A DNA stretch of 63,624 nucleotides from Streptomyces viridiviolaceus (lineage in GTDB: Bacteria; Actinomycetota; Actinomycetes; Streptomycetales; Streptomycetaceae), in contig NZ_BMWA01000040.1 in the NCBI RefSeq assembly GCF_014650995.1, forward strand, positions 1 through 63,624, written 5' to 3'. The position numbers and the translations under genes were made by a program. The notes beneath the pieces were generated by a model, which saw nothing but the letters and a program-made list of their open reading frames with translations, made no database searches and was not told where the DNA came from. Of the stretch, positions 8,992 through 16,724 are shown one piece after another (position 1 is the first letter of the stretch; each line of letters opens with the position of its first letter).

Positions 8992-9149
8992 TGTGGTCCT
9001 CCGTGAGTCGGCTGCAGGAAGGCGATGAAGGGCGTGGTAGCGGTGAAACGGTGGTGGGGCCCTGCGGCTGGGGGCGGATCACCCGGCCGCAGGGGCTTGG
9101 CCGTGTCCGTCGACGTCCCGAGGTGTCACTCGTGGACGGACACGGTGCC

Positions 9150-9515
9150 TCAGGGGGCGATGCCGAGGCGGGCCGTGGCGGCGGCGTGCGGTGTCGGCTC
9201 GGGCCGGAGCTGCGCCAGCCAGTAGAGCCATCCGTTCTCGGGGTCCTCGATCACGGGGCCGCATCCGCCCTGGATCTCGTCCATCAGGGCCACGGCGGAA
9301 CGTGCCTGAACGCCGGCGCCGGTGATGACGACGTCGAACAGGTTGCCGCCCAGGCGGACGCGTGCGTCGCGGCGGGCCTCGACTGCCAGGAGGGTGCGGA
9401 TCACCTGCGTGAGGTCGGCCATGTCGGCGGCCGGCTCACATGCTGCACCAGCGGTCTCGACCAGGTGCTGCATCATCTCGGCGCCGGTGGGCAGCGTCGC
9501 GGCCGGGGCGCTCAC
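9150..9515 (-). CDS. Conserved small protein of unknown function
   Basis: 121 aa from GTG 9515, which overlaps the stop of the ATPase-like gene as GTGA. It begins SAPAATLPTGAEMMQHLV. A core with VRLGGNLFDVVI and a C-terminal ENGWLYWLAQLRPEPTP suggests a compact soluble domain. No catalytic motif. Its position as the last gene of an operon of HATPase-like and HTH genes suggests a regulatory accessory, but this is only context. Confidence 0.6.
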   Translation of the reverse strand: MSAPAATLPTGAEMMQHLVETAGAACEPAADMADLTQVIRTLLAVEARRDARVRLGGNLFDVVITGAGVQARSAVALMDEIQGGCGPVIEDPENGWLYWLAQLRPEPTPHAAATARLGIAP

Positions 9516-9949
9516 AGGACCATCCGCCCCGGCTGGATGGCGGCCCGCACCGTCTTGCCCTCGAAGTCGGAGGCGACGAACCACGAGAGCCGCGCCCCGT
9601 GTTGCCGGGCCTTCCACAGGCCGCGGCCCATGGTGCCGTCGACGGCTGCGTGGAAGTCGGGGAACTTCGGGTTCGGGTCCGTGACGTCGATGAGCAGTGC
9701 GTCGGCCTGCGTGACGCAGAGGCGAGCGTGGAGGCTCTGCCCCGCCTTGCCGGGGGTGAGTCCGTGCTCCGCGGCGTTGTCGACGAGGATGTGCAGGACG
9801 TCGATCGCGGCGTGCACGTTCCCATGCCAGTTCAGCATCGTGAGCAGCGATCGGCCTGCAATGCGAGCCGTCGTCGGAGCGCTGAGGTCTGCGGGGAGTT
9901 CCAGCGGCATCTCGCGTAAGACCGGCGCGGTCACTGTGGTGGGTTCCAT
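9512..9949 (-). CDS. HATPase-type (anti-sigma/regulatory) ATP-binding protein
   Basis: 145 aa from ATG 9949 with AAAGGA 9 bases upstream. DVLHILVDNAAEHGL matches the N box of the GHKL ATPase fold, and DVTDPNPKFPDF the G1 region; the protein is close in size to RsbW-like serine kinases of Streptomyces. It would bind ATP and possibly a sigma or anti-anti-sigma partner. The same frame is open upstream into the damaged neighbour, so a fused product was possible before that gene broke. Confidence 0.7.
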   Translation of the reverse strand: MEPTTVTAPVLREMPLELPADLSAPTTARIAGRSLLTMLNWHGNVHAAIDVLHILVDNAAEHGLTPGKAGQSLHARLCVTQADALLIDVTDPNPKFPDFHAAVDGTMGRGLWKARQHGARLSWFVASDFEGKTVRAAIQPGRMVL

Positions 9950-10545
9950 GTCGGACGGTCCTTTGGTCAGGGGGAGGGTGGGCCAGGTCGTTGTGACGTC
10001 GTCGCTGACGCCCCAGTCGTCGGCCAGGGCCGAGACGAGGAACGGGCCGCGGCCATGCTCGTCGTTGGAGCTGGCGTGTCGCAGGGTGGGACGTGTGGGC
10101 GAACCGTCGACCACCTCGATTACGCAGCGATCGTCTTTGAGGTAGACGCGAATGCCTATGTCGTCACCGTGGCCGTGGCGGGGAGCATGGGTGGTCAGCT
10201 CGGTCAGCAGCAGTGCCGCGGTATCGACCAGGTCTGGTCGGCCCAGTACGTGAGGCCAGCGCGGACTATGCGGCGGAGCCTTCCTGGCCAGGCCGCGTTT
10301 TCGTCGTACAGCCCCGCCGACGTGCACTCGGCGTCGCGGAAAACGGCTGGAACGTCGATGCGGGCGGGAACGGACAGGCTGCACCGTGTGAGCCAGCACA
10401 GGCGCTCCTCGACGGGTGCGGCGGCCTCCGCCCTCTCCGCGTCGGTGCGCAGGGAAGGCATTTCGTACGGACCCGGGACGGACCGCGGCGCCGTACAGCT
10501 CGTCTTGCTGCCGACCGAGCGCATGGGGTTTCTGGCGATGCTCAT
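9950..10545 (-). pseudogene. Frameshifted HATPase-type regulatory gene
   Basis: ATG 10545 overlaps the stop of the HTH gene (ATGA). The first frame reads CSLSVPARIDVPAVFRDAE and GRLRRIVRAGLTYW, then goes out of frame near 10238-10248, where a run of four G (coding strand) appears shortened to three. The continuation PDLVDTAALLLTELTT, GDDIGIRVYL, CVIEVVDGSP and GPFLVSALADDWG lies in the next frame. In addition the N box reads ELTTHAPRHG where family members have Asn, so ATP binding looks damaged independently of the shift. A sequencing error in the G run remains possible. Confidence 0.7.
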
Positions 10546-11369
10546 CGGTCTGCCCCGTTCGGCGCTGGCGCCTCCTGGCCGGTCCGGATCACGTTCCACG
10601 CGTGGGCCAGAACGACAAGCTCAGTGGCGTCGGCCGCTCCAGCCGTGTCCAGCAGCGCATCGAGAGCGGAGCGATAGTCGGCGGGTGCGATGCCCGCAGC
10701 TAAGGCGATGCCGGCGGTCGTGCTCTGCTCCACGATGGCTCGCAGCAGCTTCTGCTCGGCTGGATTGAGTTCCGGGGCCGGCCTGTCCGTCGGGGGTGGG
10801 GTGGTCTCTCCCGAGACGAGGAGCGCATGCACGAGGACCGGGAGCGGGCAACGGGGCGGGCAGTGAAGCTTCTCCCTCATTTCACGGACGTACTGGCGGA
10901 TCGTGGCTGCGGACAGGCCGGTCCCGGCAGCGATGGACTGGGGGGTAACTCCGCGTACGAGGTGCTGGGCGACGCGTCGCTCGGCAGGGGTGAGTGGCGT
11001 GGTCGGTGCGGGAACGGTCATGATCAAGTTCCTTCGCTCTCGGGTGGTCTCGCCGACCTTGCCGGGTAGCTTGGCGGGCCTGGTCAACGTTGTGGGCGCT
11101 CGGCCGTTGGAGGGGCTGTCGATATGGATCTGCACGACGTTGTCCGGGAACCGGTCCAGCACGATCCTCAGCGTGGGCGACGAGGAGTTGTCCACGGCGT
11201 TGGTCAGGAACTCGCACAGGACTGCCTGACGGTCGGCGGGCAGCGTGCATGTGCCCCATGTCGCCAGCACACTGGAGATGAAGTCTCCCGCCAGGTCTTT
11301 GACGCTGGGAGTGCAGGGCAGAAAGGCGACGTACCTAAAGGCACCGGTTGCGGTGGGGCCAGCAGTCAT
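10542..11369 (-). CDS. HATPase-like domain in frame with LuxR-type HTH protein
   Basis: 275 aa from ATG 11369 (overlaps the upstream stop, ATGA). Residues 1-105 contain VLCEFLTNAVDNSS and IHIDSPSNGRAP, a degenerate GHKL ATPase-like fold. From ATG 11021, which has its own ribosome site (GAAGGAA, 8 bases upstream), the frame encodes 159 aa beginning with an HTH: LTPAERRVAQHLVRGVTPQSIAAGTGLSAATIRQYVREM, typical of LuxR/GerE DNA binding. Either one fused protein or two products from nested starts may be made. The operon context suggests a sensor/regulator pair. Confidence 0.65.
   Translation of the reverse strand: MTAGPTATGAFRYVAFLPCTPSVKDLAGDFISSVLATWGTCTLPADRQAVLCEFLTNAVDNSSSPTLRIVLDRFPDNVVQIHIDSPSNGRAPTTLTRPAKLPGKVGETTRERRNLIMTVPAPTTPLTPAERRVAQHLVRGVTPQSIAAGTGLSAATIRQYVREMREKLHCPPRCPLPVLVHALLVSGETTPPPTDRPAPELNPAEQKLLRAIVEQSTTAGIALAAGIAPADYRSALDALLDTAGAADATELVVLAHAWNVIRTGQEAPAPNGADR
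11019..11036 (-). promoter_or_regulatory. Internal start with ribosome site for the HTH part
   Basis: GAAGGAACTTGATC followed by ATG lies inside the fused frame, exactly before the LuxR-type HTH. The spacing is good, so a separate DNA-binding protein of 159 aa is likely made in addition to the fusion. Confidence 0.5.
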
Positions 11370-11797
11370 GGCGAAGAGCTCACTCCCTTCGGCCTGCGGA
11401 CGCTGTCGTGCTGGGAGAGGCCACAGGCTTCGGGGGTGTCGATCACGGAGGAGGTGATGAGATAGGCGCCCGTACGCCGCTGCCACGCGGCGAGATGCGC
11501 GGCCTTGCCACGCCCGAGCATCACCATCAGAGGCGTGACCACGCCCCCGGCTCGTCCCTCCTCGACCGCAGCGAGAGCCTGGTGCCAGCCTGCGCATCCG
11601 TCGCGGTCACCCAGAGGGTCTCCTCGGTCGATGTACTCGGCGACCACCTCGCATTCCGCCTCCACCGCGCAACGCCGGGCGGAGTCAAGAACACGGTCCG
11701 CAGCCGCCCCCAGTGAGACGGGCAGACAGGCATACAGCACCAGCGTCGTGCCCGCTGGCACGGCAAGCCGCTCGGACGGTAAGAGGGGACTGACCAT
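11366..11797 (-). CDS. Resolvase-like N-terminal domain protein
   Basis: 143 aa. TLVLYACLPVSLGAAADRVLDSARRCA, then VVAEYIDRGDPLGDRDGCAGW and EEGRAGGVVTPLMVMLG follow the pattern of a serine-recombinase catalytic domain (Y, then strand, EYIDxG, then the LxRL-like region). The nucleophilic Ser and the Arg of the usual RVS motif are not visible (LPVS is the nearest), and there is no DNA-binding domain. It is therefore more likely a regulatory relative than an active recombinase. Coupled by ATGA to the next gene. Bases 11798-12005 show no gene. Confidence 0.5.
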   Translation of the reverse strand: MVSPLLPSERLAVPAGTTLVLYACLPVSLGAAADRVLDSARRCAVEAECEVVAEYIDRGDPLGDRDGCAGWHQALAAVEEGRAGGVVTPLMVMLGRGKAAHLAAWQRRTGAYLITSSVIDTPEACGLSQHDSVRRPKGVSSSP

Positions 11798-12005
11798 GAT
11801 TCTTGATGCCTCCGCCTGGGGTGACTGTCGTACGAGGGTGAAAGGAAGCAGCGGTAGGACCGAGCGACGGCTCAGTCCCGCCCGCCGTGGACGGCGCTCG
11901 TGTCTGCCGCGGCTCGAGGCCCCCGGCAGGCGCGGGTGCGGGCTGCGACCCTGACCCTGCGGTCGCCATGGGGCCCCTGTATCGCCGGGGCGGGCGGGAC
12001 CGGCC

Positions 12006-12221
12006 TCAGCCGCTGATGCGGTCCACGATGGCCTGCCATGCGTCGGCCAACTCCCGCCCGGTCGGGCAGTAGGTAAACCGGCAACTCATGCAGGACCGGC
12101 GGTGGGCGGCAAGGCGCAGGAAGGTGTCGTCACCCGGCCCGCCGTAGACGGCGACCCGCTGCAAGCGGGCGGGTCCGGAGCCGGCGTCCTCGGGCCGCCA
12201 CTCAATACGCATCGCCGTCAC
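12006..12221 (-). CDS. Small CxxC protein
   Basis: 71 aa, GTG start overlapping the DUF6415 stop (GTGA). It has AAHRRSCMSCRFTYCPTGRELADAW: a CMSC pair followed by another Cys, possibly a zinc site. It is the terminal gene of a three-gene operon of tiny proteins often seen beside XRE/MmyB-type regulators in Streptomyces. Function unknown. Confidence 0.6.
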   Translation of the reverse strand: MTAMRIEWRPEDAGSGPARLQRVAVYGGPGDDTFLRLAAHRRSCMSCRFTYCPTGRELADAWQAIVDRISG

Positions 12222-12586
12222 AGCGCGCCCAGCTTCTCGTAGTGGTCACACAGGGCGTTGAGGACGCGGGCCAGGCGACGGGCGTAGCCGAGTGCACCGC
12301 CGTACCGAGGTGACGCCTGCACACTCAGCTTGCCCCGGGCCTCACCGATACAGGCGAGCACGCAGTACCGGGCCACGCTCTCCTCCGGCAGTTTCGCGGC
12401 TGCGAGCTCCAACTCCGGAATCAAAACCGCCAAGTGGCCGCGCACCATTTCCGTGAGGACACCCACGTCCGCGTTCTCCGGGAACGGGACGGCGGTGGCA
12501 TCCCGGCTCACGAGGACCGCGGCCGTCTCCCGCAACACCGTCAGGTCGACGGGCGCGGTGGCAGTGTCCTGCTGAGTGCCGTTCAT
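12218..12586 (-). CDS. DUF6415 family protein
   Basis: 122 aa; ATG 12586 overlaps the upstream stop (ATGA). The helical sequence TVLRETAAVLVSRDA, LTEMVRGHLAVLIPELE, VARYCVLACIGEARGKL and ARRLARVLNALCDHYEKLGAL is characteristic of the Streptomyces-specific DUF6415 family. Function is unknown; these genes commonly cluster with HTH regulators and small zinc proteins, as here. Confidence 0.75.
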   Translation of the reverse strand: MNGTQQDTATAPVDLTVLRETAAVLVSRDATAVPFPENADVGVLTEMVRGHLAVLIPELELAAAKLPEESVARYCVLACIGEARGKLSVQASPRYGGALGYARRLARVLNALCDHYEKLGAL

Positions 12587-12789
12587 TCGGTTACCGCCCG
12601 TCCGGTCCGGTGGCGGGGGCACTGGCAGGGCGGGAAGCCGTGGTGCAGGGGCAGCGGTCCCTTCCGGTCCATTACCGTCACGGTGCCGCGGTCATCAGCG
12701 ACCTCGCCGCGGCGGTTCACCGTGTACACGCGGATAGTCAGCTTGGCGCCCGGTGGGCGGTTGTCGGCCGGCGGGGTACGGTTCGTCAT
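12583..12789 (-). CDS. Small hypothetical protein
   Basis: 68 aa; ATG with GGGAG 9 bases upstream. KLTIRVYTVNRRGEVADDRGTVTV looks like a single beta hairpin, and the C-terminus HHGFPPCQCPRH carries a CxC pair. It is the first gene of the 12789-12006 operon. No family is recognised. Confidence 0.55.
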   Translation of the reverse strand: MTNRTPPADNRPPGAKLTIRVYTVNRRGEVADDRGTVTVMDRKGPLPLHHGFPPCQCPRHRTGRAVTE

Positions 12790-12916
12790 GTCGACGCTCC
12801 CTCTACGGATTGAGCGTTGGCCACGCCCCGGGAGGTCTCATCCACCTTGCCGGGGTCTGGGCTTCGACCGTAGAGGCGCCTTTGCGGGACCGCCGACCGT
12901 GATCCGGTCGCTACGC

Positions 12917-14167
12917 TCAGGCAGCGAGGATGCCGACCCTTGCTGCCAGGTCAGCCGCGCGACGGCGGCGGGCCGAGTGCGTTGATTCAATCTCCTCAAG
13001 AAGGATCGTCTTGGCGTAGCCGTTGTACCGGATCGTTTCCGGTGCCGCCTCGAACGCTTTCTCCAGGGAGGCCACGGCCACGTCCGGCTGGTTGTCCAGC
13101 TGGAAACCGCGAGCTTCCTCGATCCGGTGTCGCGCGCGGCGTGGCCGGGACTTGATGATGGCCTTGTCGGCCTTCGCCGACTGCCGCACGGACTCGCCGC
13201 CTTGGTGCAGTTCGACCGCCACCGTTACCGCGTGGGCTCCCATGATGGCCTGGGAGAAGCTGGTGACCGGGTGGTAGTAGTCGGACGGCAGGCGAGCCGC
13301 CATGTCGTTTGCCTTGTCCCAGTGCCGCCATGCCGTGCCAGTGTCGCGACGGCGGGCGGCCGTGTAACCGAGCTCGAATTCCAGCGCGCCGGCGATGGCC
13401 AGGACCTCGTCGGACGCATTGGGGAGAAACGGTGAGAGGTAGCGGACGGCCTCTTGATTTACCGCGTCGGCCGCGTCGAAGTGGCGGGGCCCGGTATCGC
13501 GGTGAGCTTGCGCCAAGAGCCAGGAGGCGACCCCGATCGCGTGAGGGTCCTCGCTCTCCTGGGCCGCGATCATGCCGCGTTCGGCGACCCGCCAGAGCAG
13601 CGAACTGTCGGGCTGGTAGGCGATGAAGAACTGTGCCAGAGAATAGGTCTGGGCCAGCAGGGATTGCGCCACGCGTCGTTCGGCGGCAGTGTCCGCATGC
13701 CGTACGAGCAGCTGTGTATCCCGAATGAGGTCCGGCAGAAGTGCGCCGATCGCCTCGCGGTGATTGGGCGACTGGTGGCGTGCCCGCCAGGCAGCGTGCA
13801 GCCGGGCTTCAACATGCACCAGCGGTGGCGGTTCGACGCTCGTGGTGAGCGGGAACGCATCGATGGCGGCCTTGACCGCAGCCAGTCTCGGGTGGCCGGG
13901 CCCGACGAACAGGTCCACGTGAGCGTCCGACCGTCCCGTAAGGTCTGCCAGATCACGCACTCTGAGAATCTCAGCGAGGCGGAGCACCGTCTCAATGCCA
14001 GGTGCCTTCTGCTGCCCGTTCTCGATCTTGCGGTAGGTGTGCGGCGAGATCCCGAGTAGATCGGCGACCTGAGTCTGAGTCATGCCACGGCGTTCACGTA
14101 GGATTTGTGCCCTCTGGCCGAACCTCAGCGGATCGGCATACGGGTCCGGGGTAGCATCTGAAGACAT
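12917..14167 (-). CDS. XRE-family transcriptional regulator with long helical C-terminus
   Basis: 416 aa; ATG 14167 chosen because the HTH begins shortly after and AAGGGG lies upstream. Residues about 17-70 form a Cro/C1 HTH (LRERRGMTQTQVADLLGISPHTYRKIENG). The remaining 340 residues are helical, with TPR-like stretches (AQSLLAQTYSLAQFFIA, AVASLEKAFEAAPE), as in peptide- or ligand-sensing XRE regulators. It may control the neighbouring small-protein operon. Its upstream region abuts the IS630-like element, whose TA junction is at 14279. Confidence 0.8.
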   Translation of the reverse strand: MSSDATPDPYADPLRFGQRAQILRERRGMTQTQVADLLGISPHTYRKIENGQQKAPGIETVLRLAEILRVRDLADLTGRSDAHVDLFVGPGHPRLAAVKAAIDAFPLTTSVEPPPLVHVEARLHAAWRARHQSPNHREAIGALLPDLIRDTQLLVRHADTAAERRVAQSLLAQTYSLAQFFIAYQPDSSLLWRVAERGMIAAQESEDPHAIGVASWLLAQAHRDTGPRHFDAADAVNQEAVRYLSPFLPNASDEVLAIAGALEFELGYTAARRRDTGTAWRHWDKANDMAARLPSDYYHPVTSFSQAIMGAHAVTVAVELHQGGESVRQSAKADKAIIKSRPRRARHRIEEARGFQLDNQPDVAVASLEKAFEAAPETIRYNGYAKTILLEEIESTHSARRRRAADLAARVGILAA

Positions 14168-14280
14168 CAAGGCCTTGCCCCTTCTAGCAGCTTCGTCACT
14201 GCCAGGGTAGGGGGCAAGGCCGGTTTCATGTGCGGCTCGGGCACACCTTGCGCAGCGTCTTCGCTGTCGCACCCCTCCTA

Positions 14281-14312
14281 GTGCCGCATCAGGCAATGTT
14301 CGCCCTGTTGTG
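14281..14312 (+). repeat. Left terminal inverted repeat of the IS630-like element
   Basis: Begins GTGCCGCATCAGGCAATG directly after a TA dinucleotide; matches the inverted right end with two mismatches over about 32 bases. Confidence 0.75.
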
Positions 14313-14369
14313 ATTTGACGTGCCGTTGGGGTGCTGTGCCGGGCGGCGCGTGGCCGTCACCCTGTCCAG

Positions 14370-15499
14370 GTGGCAGAACGAGTGCGAGTACGCGAGATCG
14401 ACGATGACGAAGGCCGACGGCTGCTTCGGACCATCCGCAGGGGCACCGGCTCGGTGGTGACCTGGCGGCGGGCCCAGATGGTGCTGCTGTCCGCGCAGGG
14501 CATGACCGTGGCCAAGATTGCCGAAGTGTCGTTCACCAGCACGGACCGGGTTCGGGACTTCCACAACTTCAACACCGACGGCTTCGACTCCCTGTTTCCC
14601 AAGTACAAGGGAGGCCGGCCGAAGACGTTCTCGCTGCCCGAGCGTCGCGAGATCAAGAAGATCGCGAAGTCGAAGCCGGCCGAGCACGACCTGCCGTTTT
14701 CCACCTGGAGTCTGACCAAGCTGGCGGACTTCCTGGTCGCCGAGGGGGTGGTCGACGACATCAGCCACGAGGGCCTGCGCATCCTGCTTCGCGAGGAAGG
14801 CGTCTCCTTTCAACGCCTGAAGACCTGGAAGACCTCCCGTGACCCGGACTACGCGGTCAAGAAGGCCCGGGTCGAACATCTCTACGCGATCGCCGACGGC
14901 GAGGTCATACCCGAGGCCGACGAACCCGAAGTCATCTTCTGCATGGACGAGTTCGGACCGTTCAACCTGATACCGCACCCGGGCTGGCAGTGGGCCGAAT
15001 GGGGTGGCAAGCACAAGGACACCGACCGCGAACCCCGCCGCAGGCGCCGGGCGACCTACAACCGCTACGGCGGAGTACGGCACCTGTTCGCCGCCCTGGA
15101 CCTGGCCAAGAACAGACTCTACGGCCACATCAAGCCGGTGAAGAAGCGCACGCAGTCCTGGAATTCTGTCGCTACCTGCGGACCCTCCACCCACCCGAAA
15201 CCCGCCTCGCGATCGTCTGCGACAACTTCTCCCCACACCTGACCACGAAGAAATGCCAGCGGGTCGGCACCTGGACCGCCGCGAACAACGTCGAGATCGC
15301 CTACACCCCGACCAACAGCTCCTGACTCAACCGCATAGAGGCGCAGTTCACGGCCCTGCGTTACTTCACCCTCGACGGCACCGACCACGCCACCCACAAG
15401 GAGCAGGGCAGCATGATCCGCCGCTACACCATCTGGCGTAACCGCCATGCCGACGACAAGCGCCTACGCGTCCTCGTCGACAGGGCGAACGTTGCTTGA
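14370..15499 (+). pseudogene. IS630-family transposase, frameshift and nonsense mutated
   Basis: The frame from GTG 14370 (VAERVRVREIDDDEGRRLL) shows the N-terminal HTH (LLSAQGMTVAKIAEVSF) and the DDE core start FCMDEFGPFNL. At about 15157 a T appears lost: the frame changes from VKKRTQSW to the expected FLEFCRYLRTLHPP, then IVCDNFSPHLT (second Asp). TPTNSS is followed by TGA at 15322, where the family has Trp before LNRIEAQF; the rest (LNRIEAQFTALRYF through RANVA) is intact. Two independent lesions make it inactive, so any movement needs a transposase in trans. Confidence 0.85.
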
Positions 15500-15997
15500 T
15501 CCGGCCGTCGTACTGAACGAGATCCAGACGTCAGGTGCCAAGTCCGGCCGGTCCGGCACCGGTCTGCGCTCCTCGGTCCAGGTGTCGCCGGTGATCTCTG
15601 TGGCGACGCGACGCCAGAATTCCACCGCGCCCGGGTTGGCATCCTGAAACGCGATCTCCCACTGCCCCGGATGCCGGGCCACGATGCCCTGAGCAGCGCG
15701 CATTCCGGTCCCCGCCCGTCGCGCCCCGCGTACCACGAAGAAGCTGTTCATCACGCGCGTCGGACCAAGCAGACCGCGGACGAACGCGAACCCGATGGGC
15801 CGGTCACCGTTCGTCAGGAGATACGGTGCCCGGTCGGGTTCGGAGAACGCCATGTGAAGCCATTCGTCTCGGAAGGATCCGTCGGGGTTGGGCAGGTCAC
15901 CCTCCAACTCCGACATGTCATGTCGGAACATCAGCCACAGGCGTTCGGTTGTGGGCTTGTCGGCAGGGTCTGCGAGGCGCAGGGAGATGTCTGACAT
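15464..15997 (-). CDS. GNAT N-acetyltransferase (passenger in the IS630-like element)
   Basis: 177 aa. N-terminus ISLRLADPADKPTTERLW, then APYLLTNGDRPIGFAFVRG, NSFFVVRGARRAGTGMRAAQGI (acetyl-CoA loop, variant of RxxGxG) and FWRRVATEITG fit the Gcn5-related fold. The last dozen residues (SSNVRPVDEDA) are antisense to the transposase end and cross the internal IS end, so the natural C-terminus was replaced when the IS joined this gene. The core ends at ISFSTT, so activity may be kept. Substrate unknown. Confidence 0.75.
   Translation of the reverse strand: MSDISLRLADPADKPTTERLWLMFRHDMSELEGDLPNPDGSFRDEWLHMAFSEPDRAPYLLTNGDRPIGFAFVRGLLGPTRVMNSFFVVRGARRAGTGMRAAQGIVARHPGQWEIAFQDANPGAVEFWRRVATEITGDTWTEERRPVPDRPDLAPDVWISFSTTAGSSNVRPVDEDA
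15481..15510 (+). repeat. Internal IS630-like end
   Basis: CAGGGCGAACGTTGCTTGAT resembles the outer right end (23 of 27 aligned bases) but its tip is altered and there is no TA next to it. It is probably the original right end of the IS before enlargement. Confidence 0.55.
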
Positions 15998-16208
15998 GAG
16001 ACTCCGTGGTGAGATTGGTCGACTTCAGCCCAAGGCACTCTGTTTCCGCGCATGAAAAAGCCTCCCCGGCGGATACCAACTGACCGGGAAGGTTAGTTAC
16101 TTAGGGTGAATCTATCAGGCAAGTGCGTGGGCCTGTACTGGTATCGACGCACGACGAAGGTGGCCGCCCCATGCCACCCGGCCAAGCATCCGAGTGGGCG
16201 CGTCACAC

Positions 16209-16240
16209 CACAGCAGGGCGAACGTTGCCTGATGCGGCAC
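16209..16240 (-). repeat. Right terminal inverted repeat of the IS630-like element
   Basis: CAGGGCGAACGTTGCCTGAT continues to the tip GCGGCAC followed by TA at 16241. It is a better partner for the left end than the internal copy. Confidence 0.7.
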
Positions 16241-16242
16241 TA

Positions 16243-16724
16243 GATACCGCGTGACAGCTCAGACGTGACGGTGCACGGGGGCCAGCCTGGGCTCGCGCGT
16301 AGACATCCGTACTCGCCGACAGGCCCTGCACCAGGCGGCGGGTTGGGGCATTTAGGCGGGTAGCAACGCGTTCCTGTGCATGTGTACCGCAGAGCGCGGG
16401 CGCGGACAGGATTCTCGGGACACCGGCTGGTCGCGGGCGGTGATTGGCCCCTGCCGCGTCCTGGTTGCTCGGCGGGCCCGGATACGGCCGCGGCCCCGGT
16501 CGGCCGCGTACCGTCGAGGCTGAGGGGTCGCGTCCTGCAGGGTAGTGCGGGCTTGGCTCGATCGCCCGCTGGGTGACTGGTTGCACGCCGCGCTTTGCTC
16601 AAGTGACTGGTTTTGTACCGGCAGGGGGGCGGGAGTTGCTTCGAACCGTCGCAGTGGCAAGCGTGTCCGTGAAAGGCTGTGGCCTGCGTGTCACTGTGTA
16701 ACTGGTTGGGTCTGAGGTGAGGGT
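16243..16724. other. Non-coding stretch before the DUF2637 gene
   Basis: No convincing gene. It holds three copies of a GTGACTGGTT-like decamer close to the DUF2637 start. The rest is GC-rich with scattered short frames lacking ribosome sites. Confidence 0.5.
16573..16707 (+). repeat. Three GTGACTGGTT direct repeats upstream of the DUF2637 gene
   Basis: GTGACTGGTT occurs at 16573-16582 and 16603-16612 (exactly 30 bases apart) and as GTAACTGGTT at 16698-16707, 18 bases before the start at 16725. The arrangement suggests a repressor or activator binding array at the promoter of the spread gene; the binding protein is not known. Confidence 0.45.

Larger units (their letters stand above)
14281..16240 (+). 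mobile_element. IS630-like element (1,960 bp) with a passenger gene
   Basis: The left tip GTGCCGCATCAGGCAA (14281) recurs inverted at the right tip ending at 16240, with 30 of about 32 bases matching. Each tip is flanked by TA (14279-14280 and 16241-16242), the target duplication expected of IS630/Tc1-mariner elements. A third, poorer copy of the end sequence lies internally at 15481-15510, right at the 3' end of the transposase gene. Outside it the element holds a leftward GNAT gene. Ordinary IS630 copies are about 1.1-1.2 kb, so this one is enlarged. Confidence 0.7.

Noticed and set aside
11366..11797. Active serine recombinase for element excision
   Set aside because: Only the N-terminal fold is suggested; the Ser/Arg catalytic signature and the DNA-binding domain are missing.
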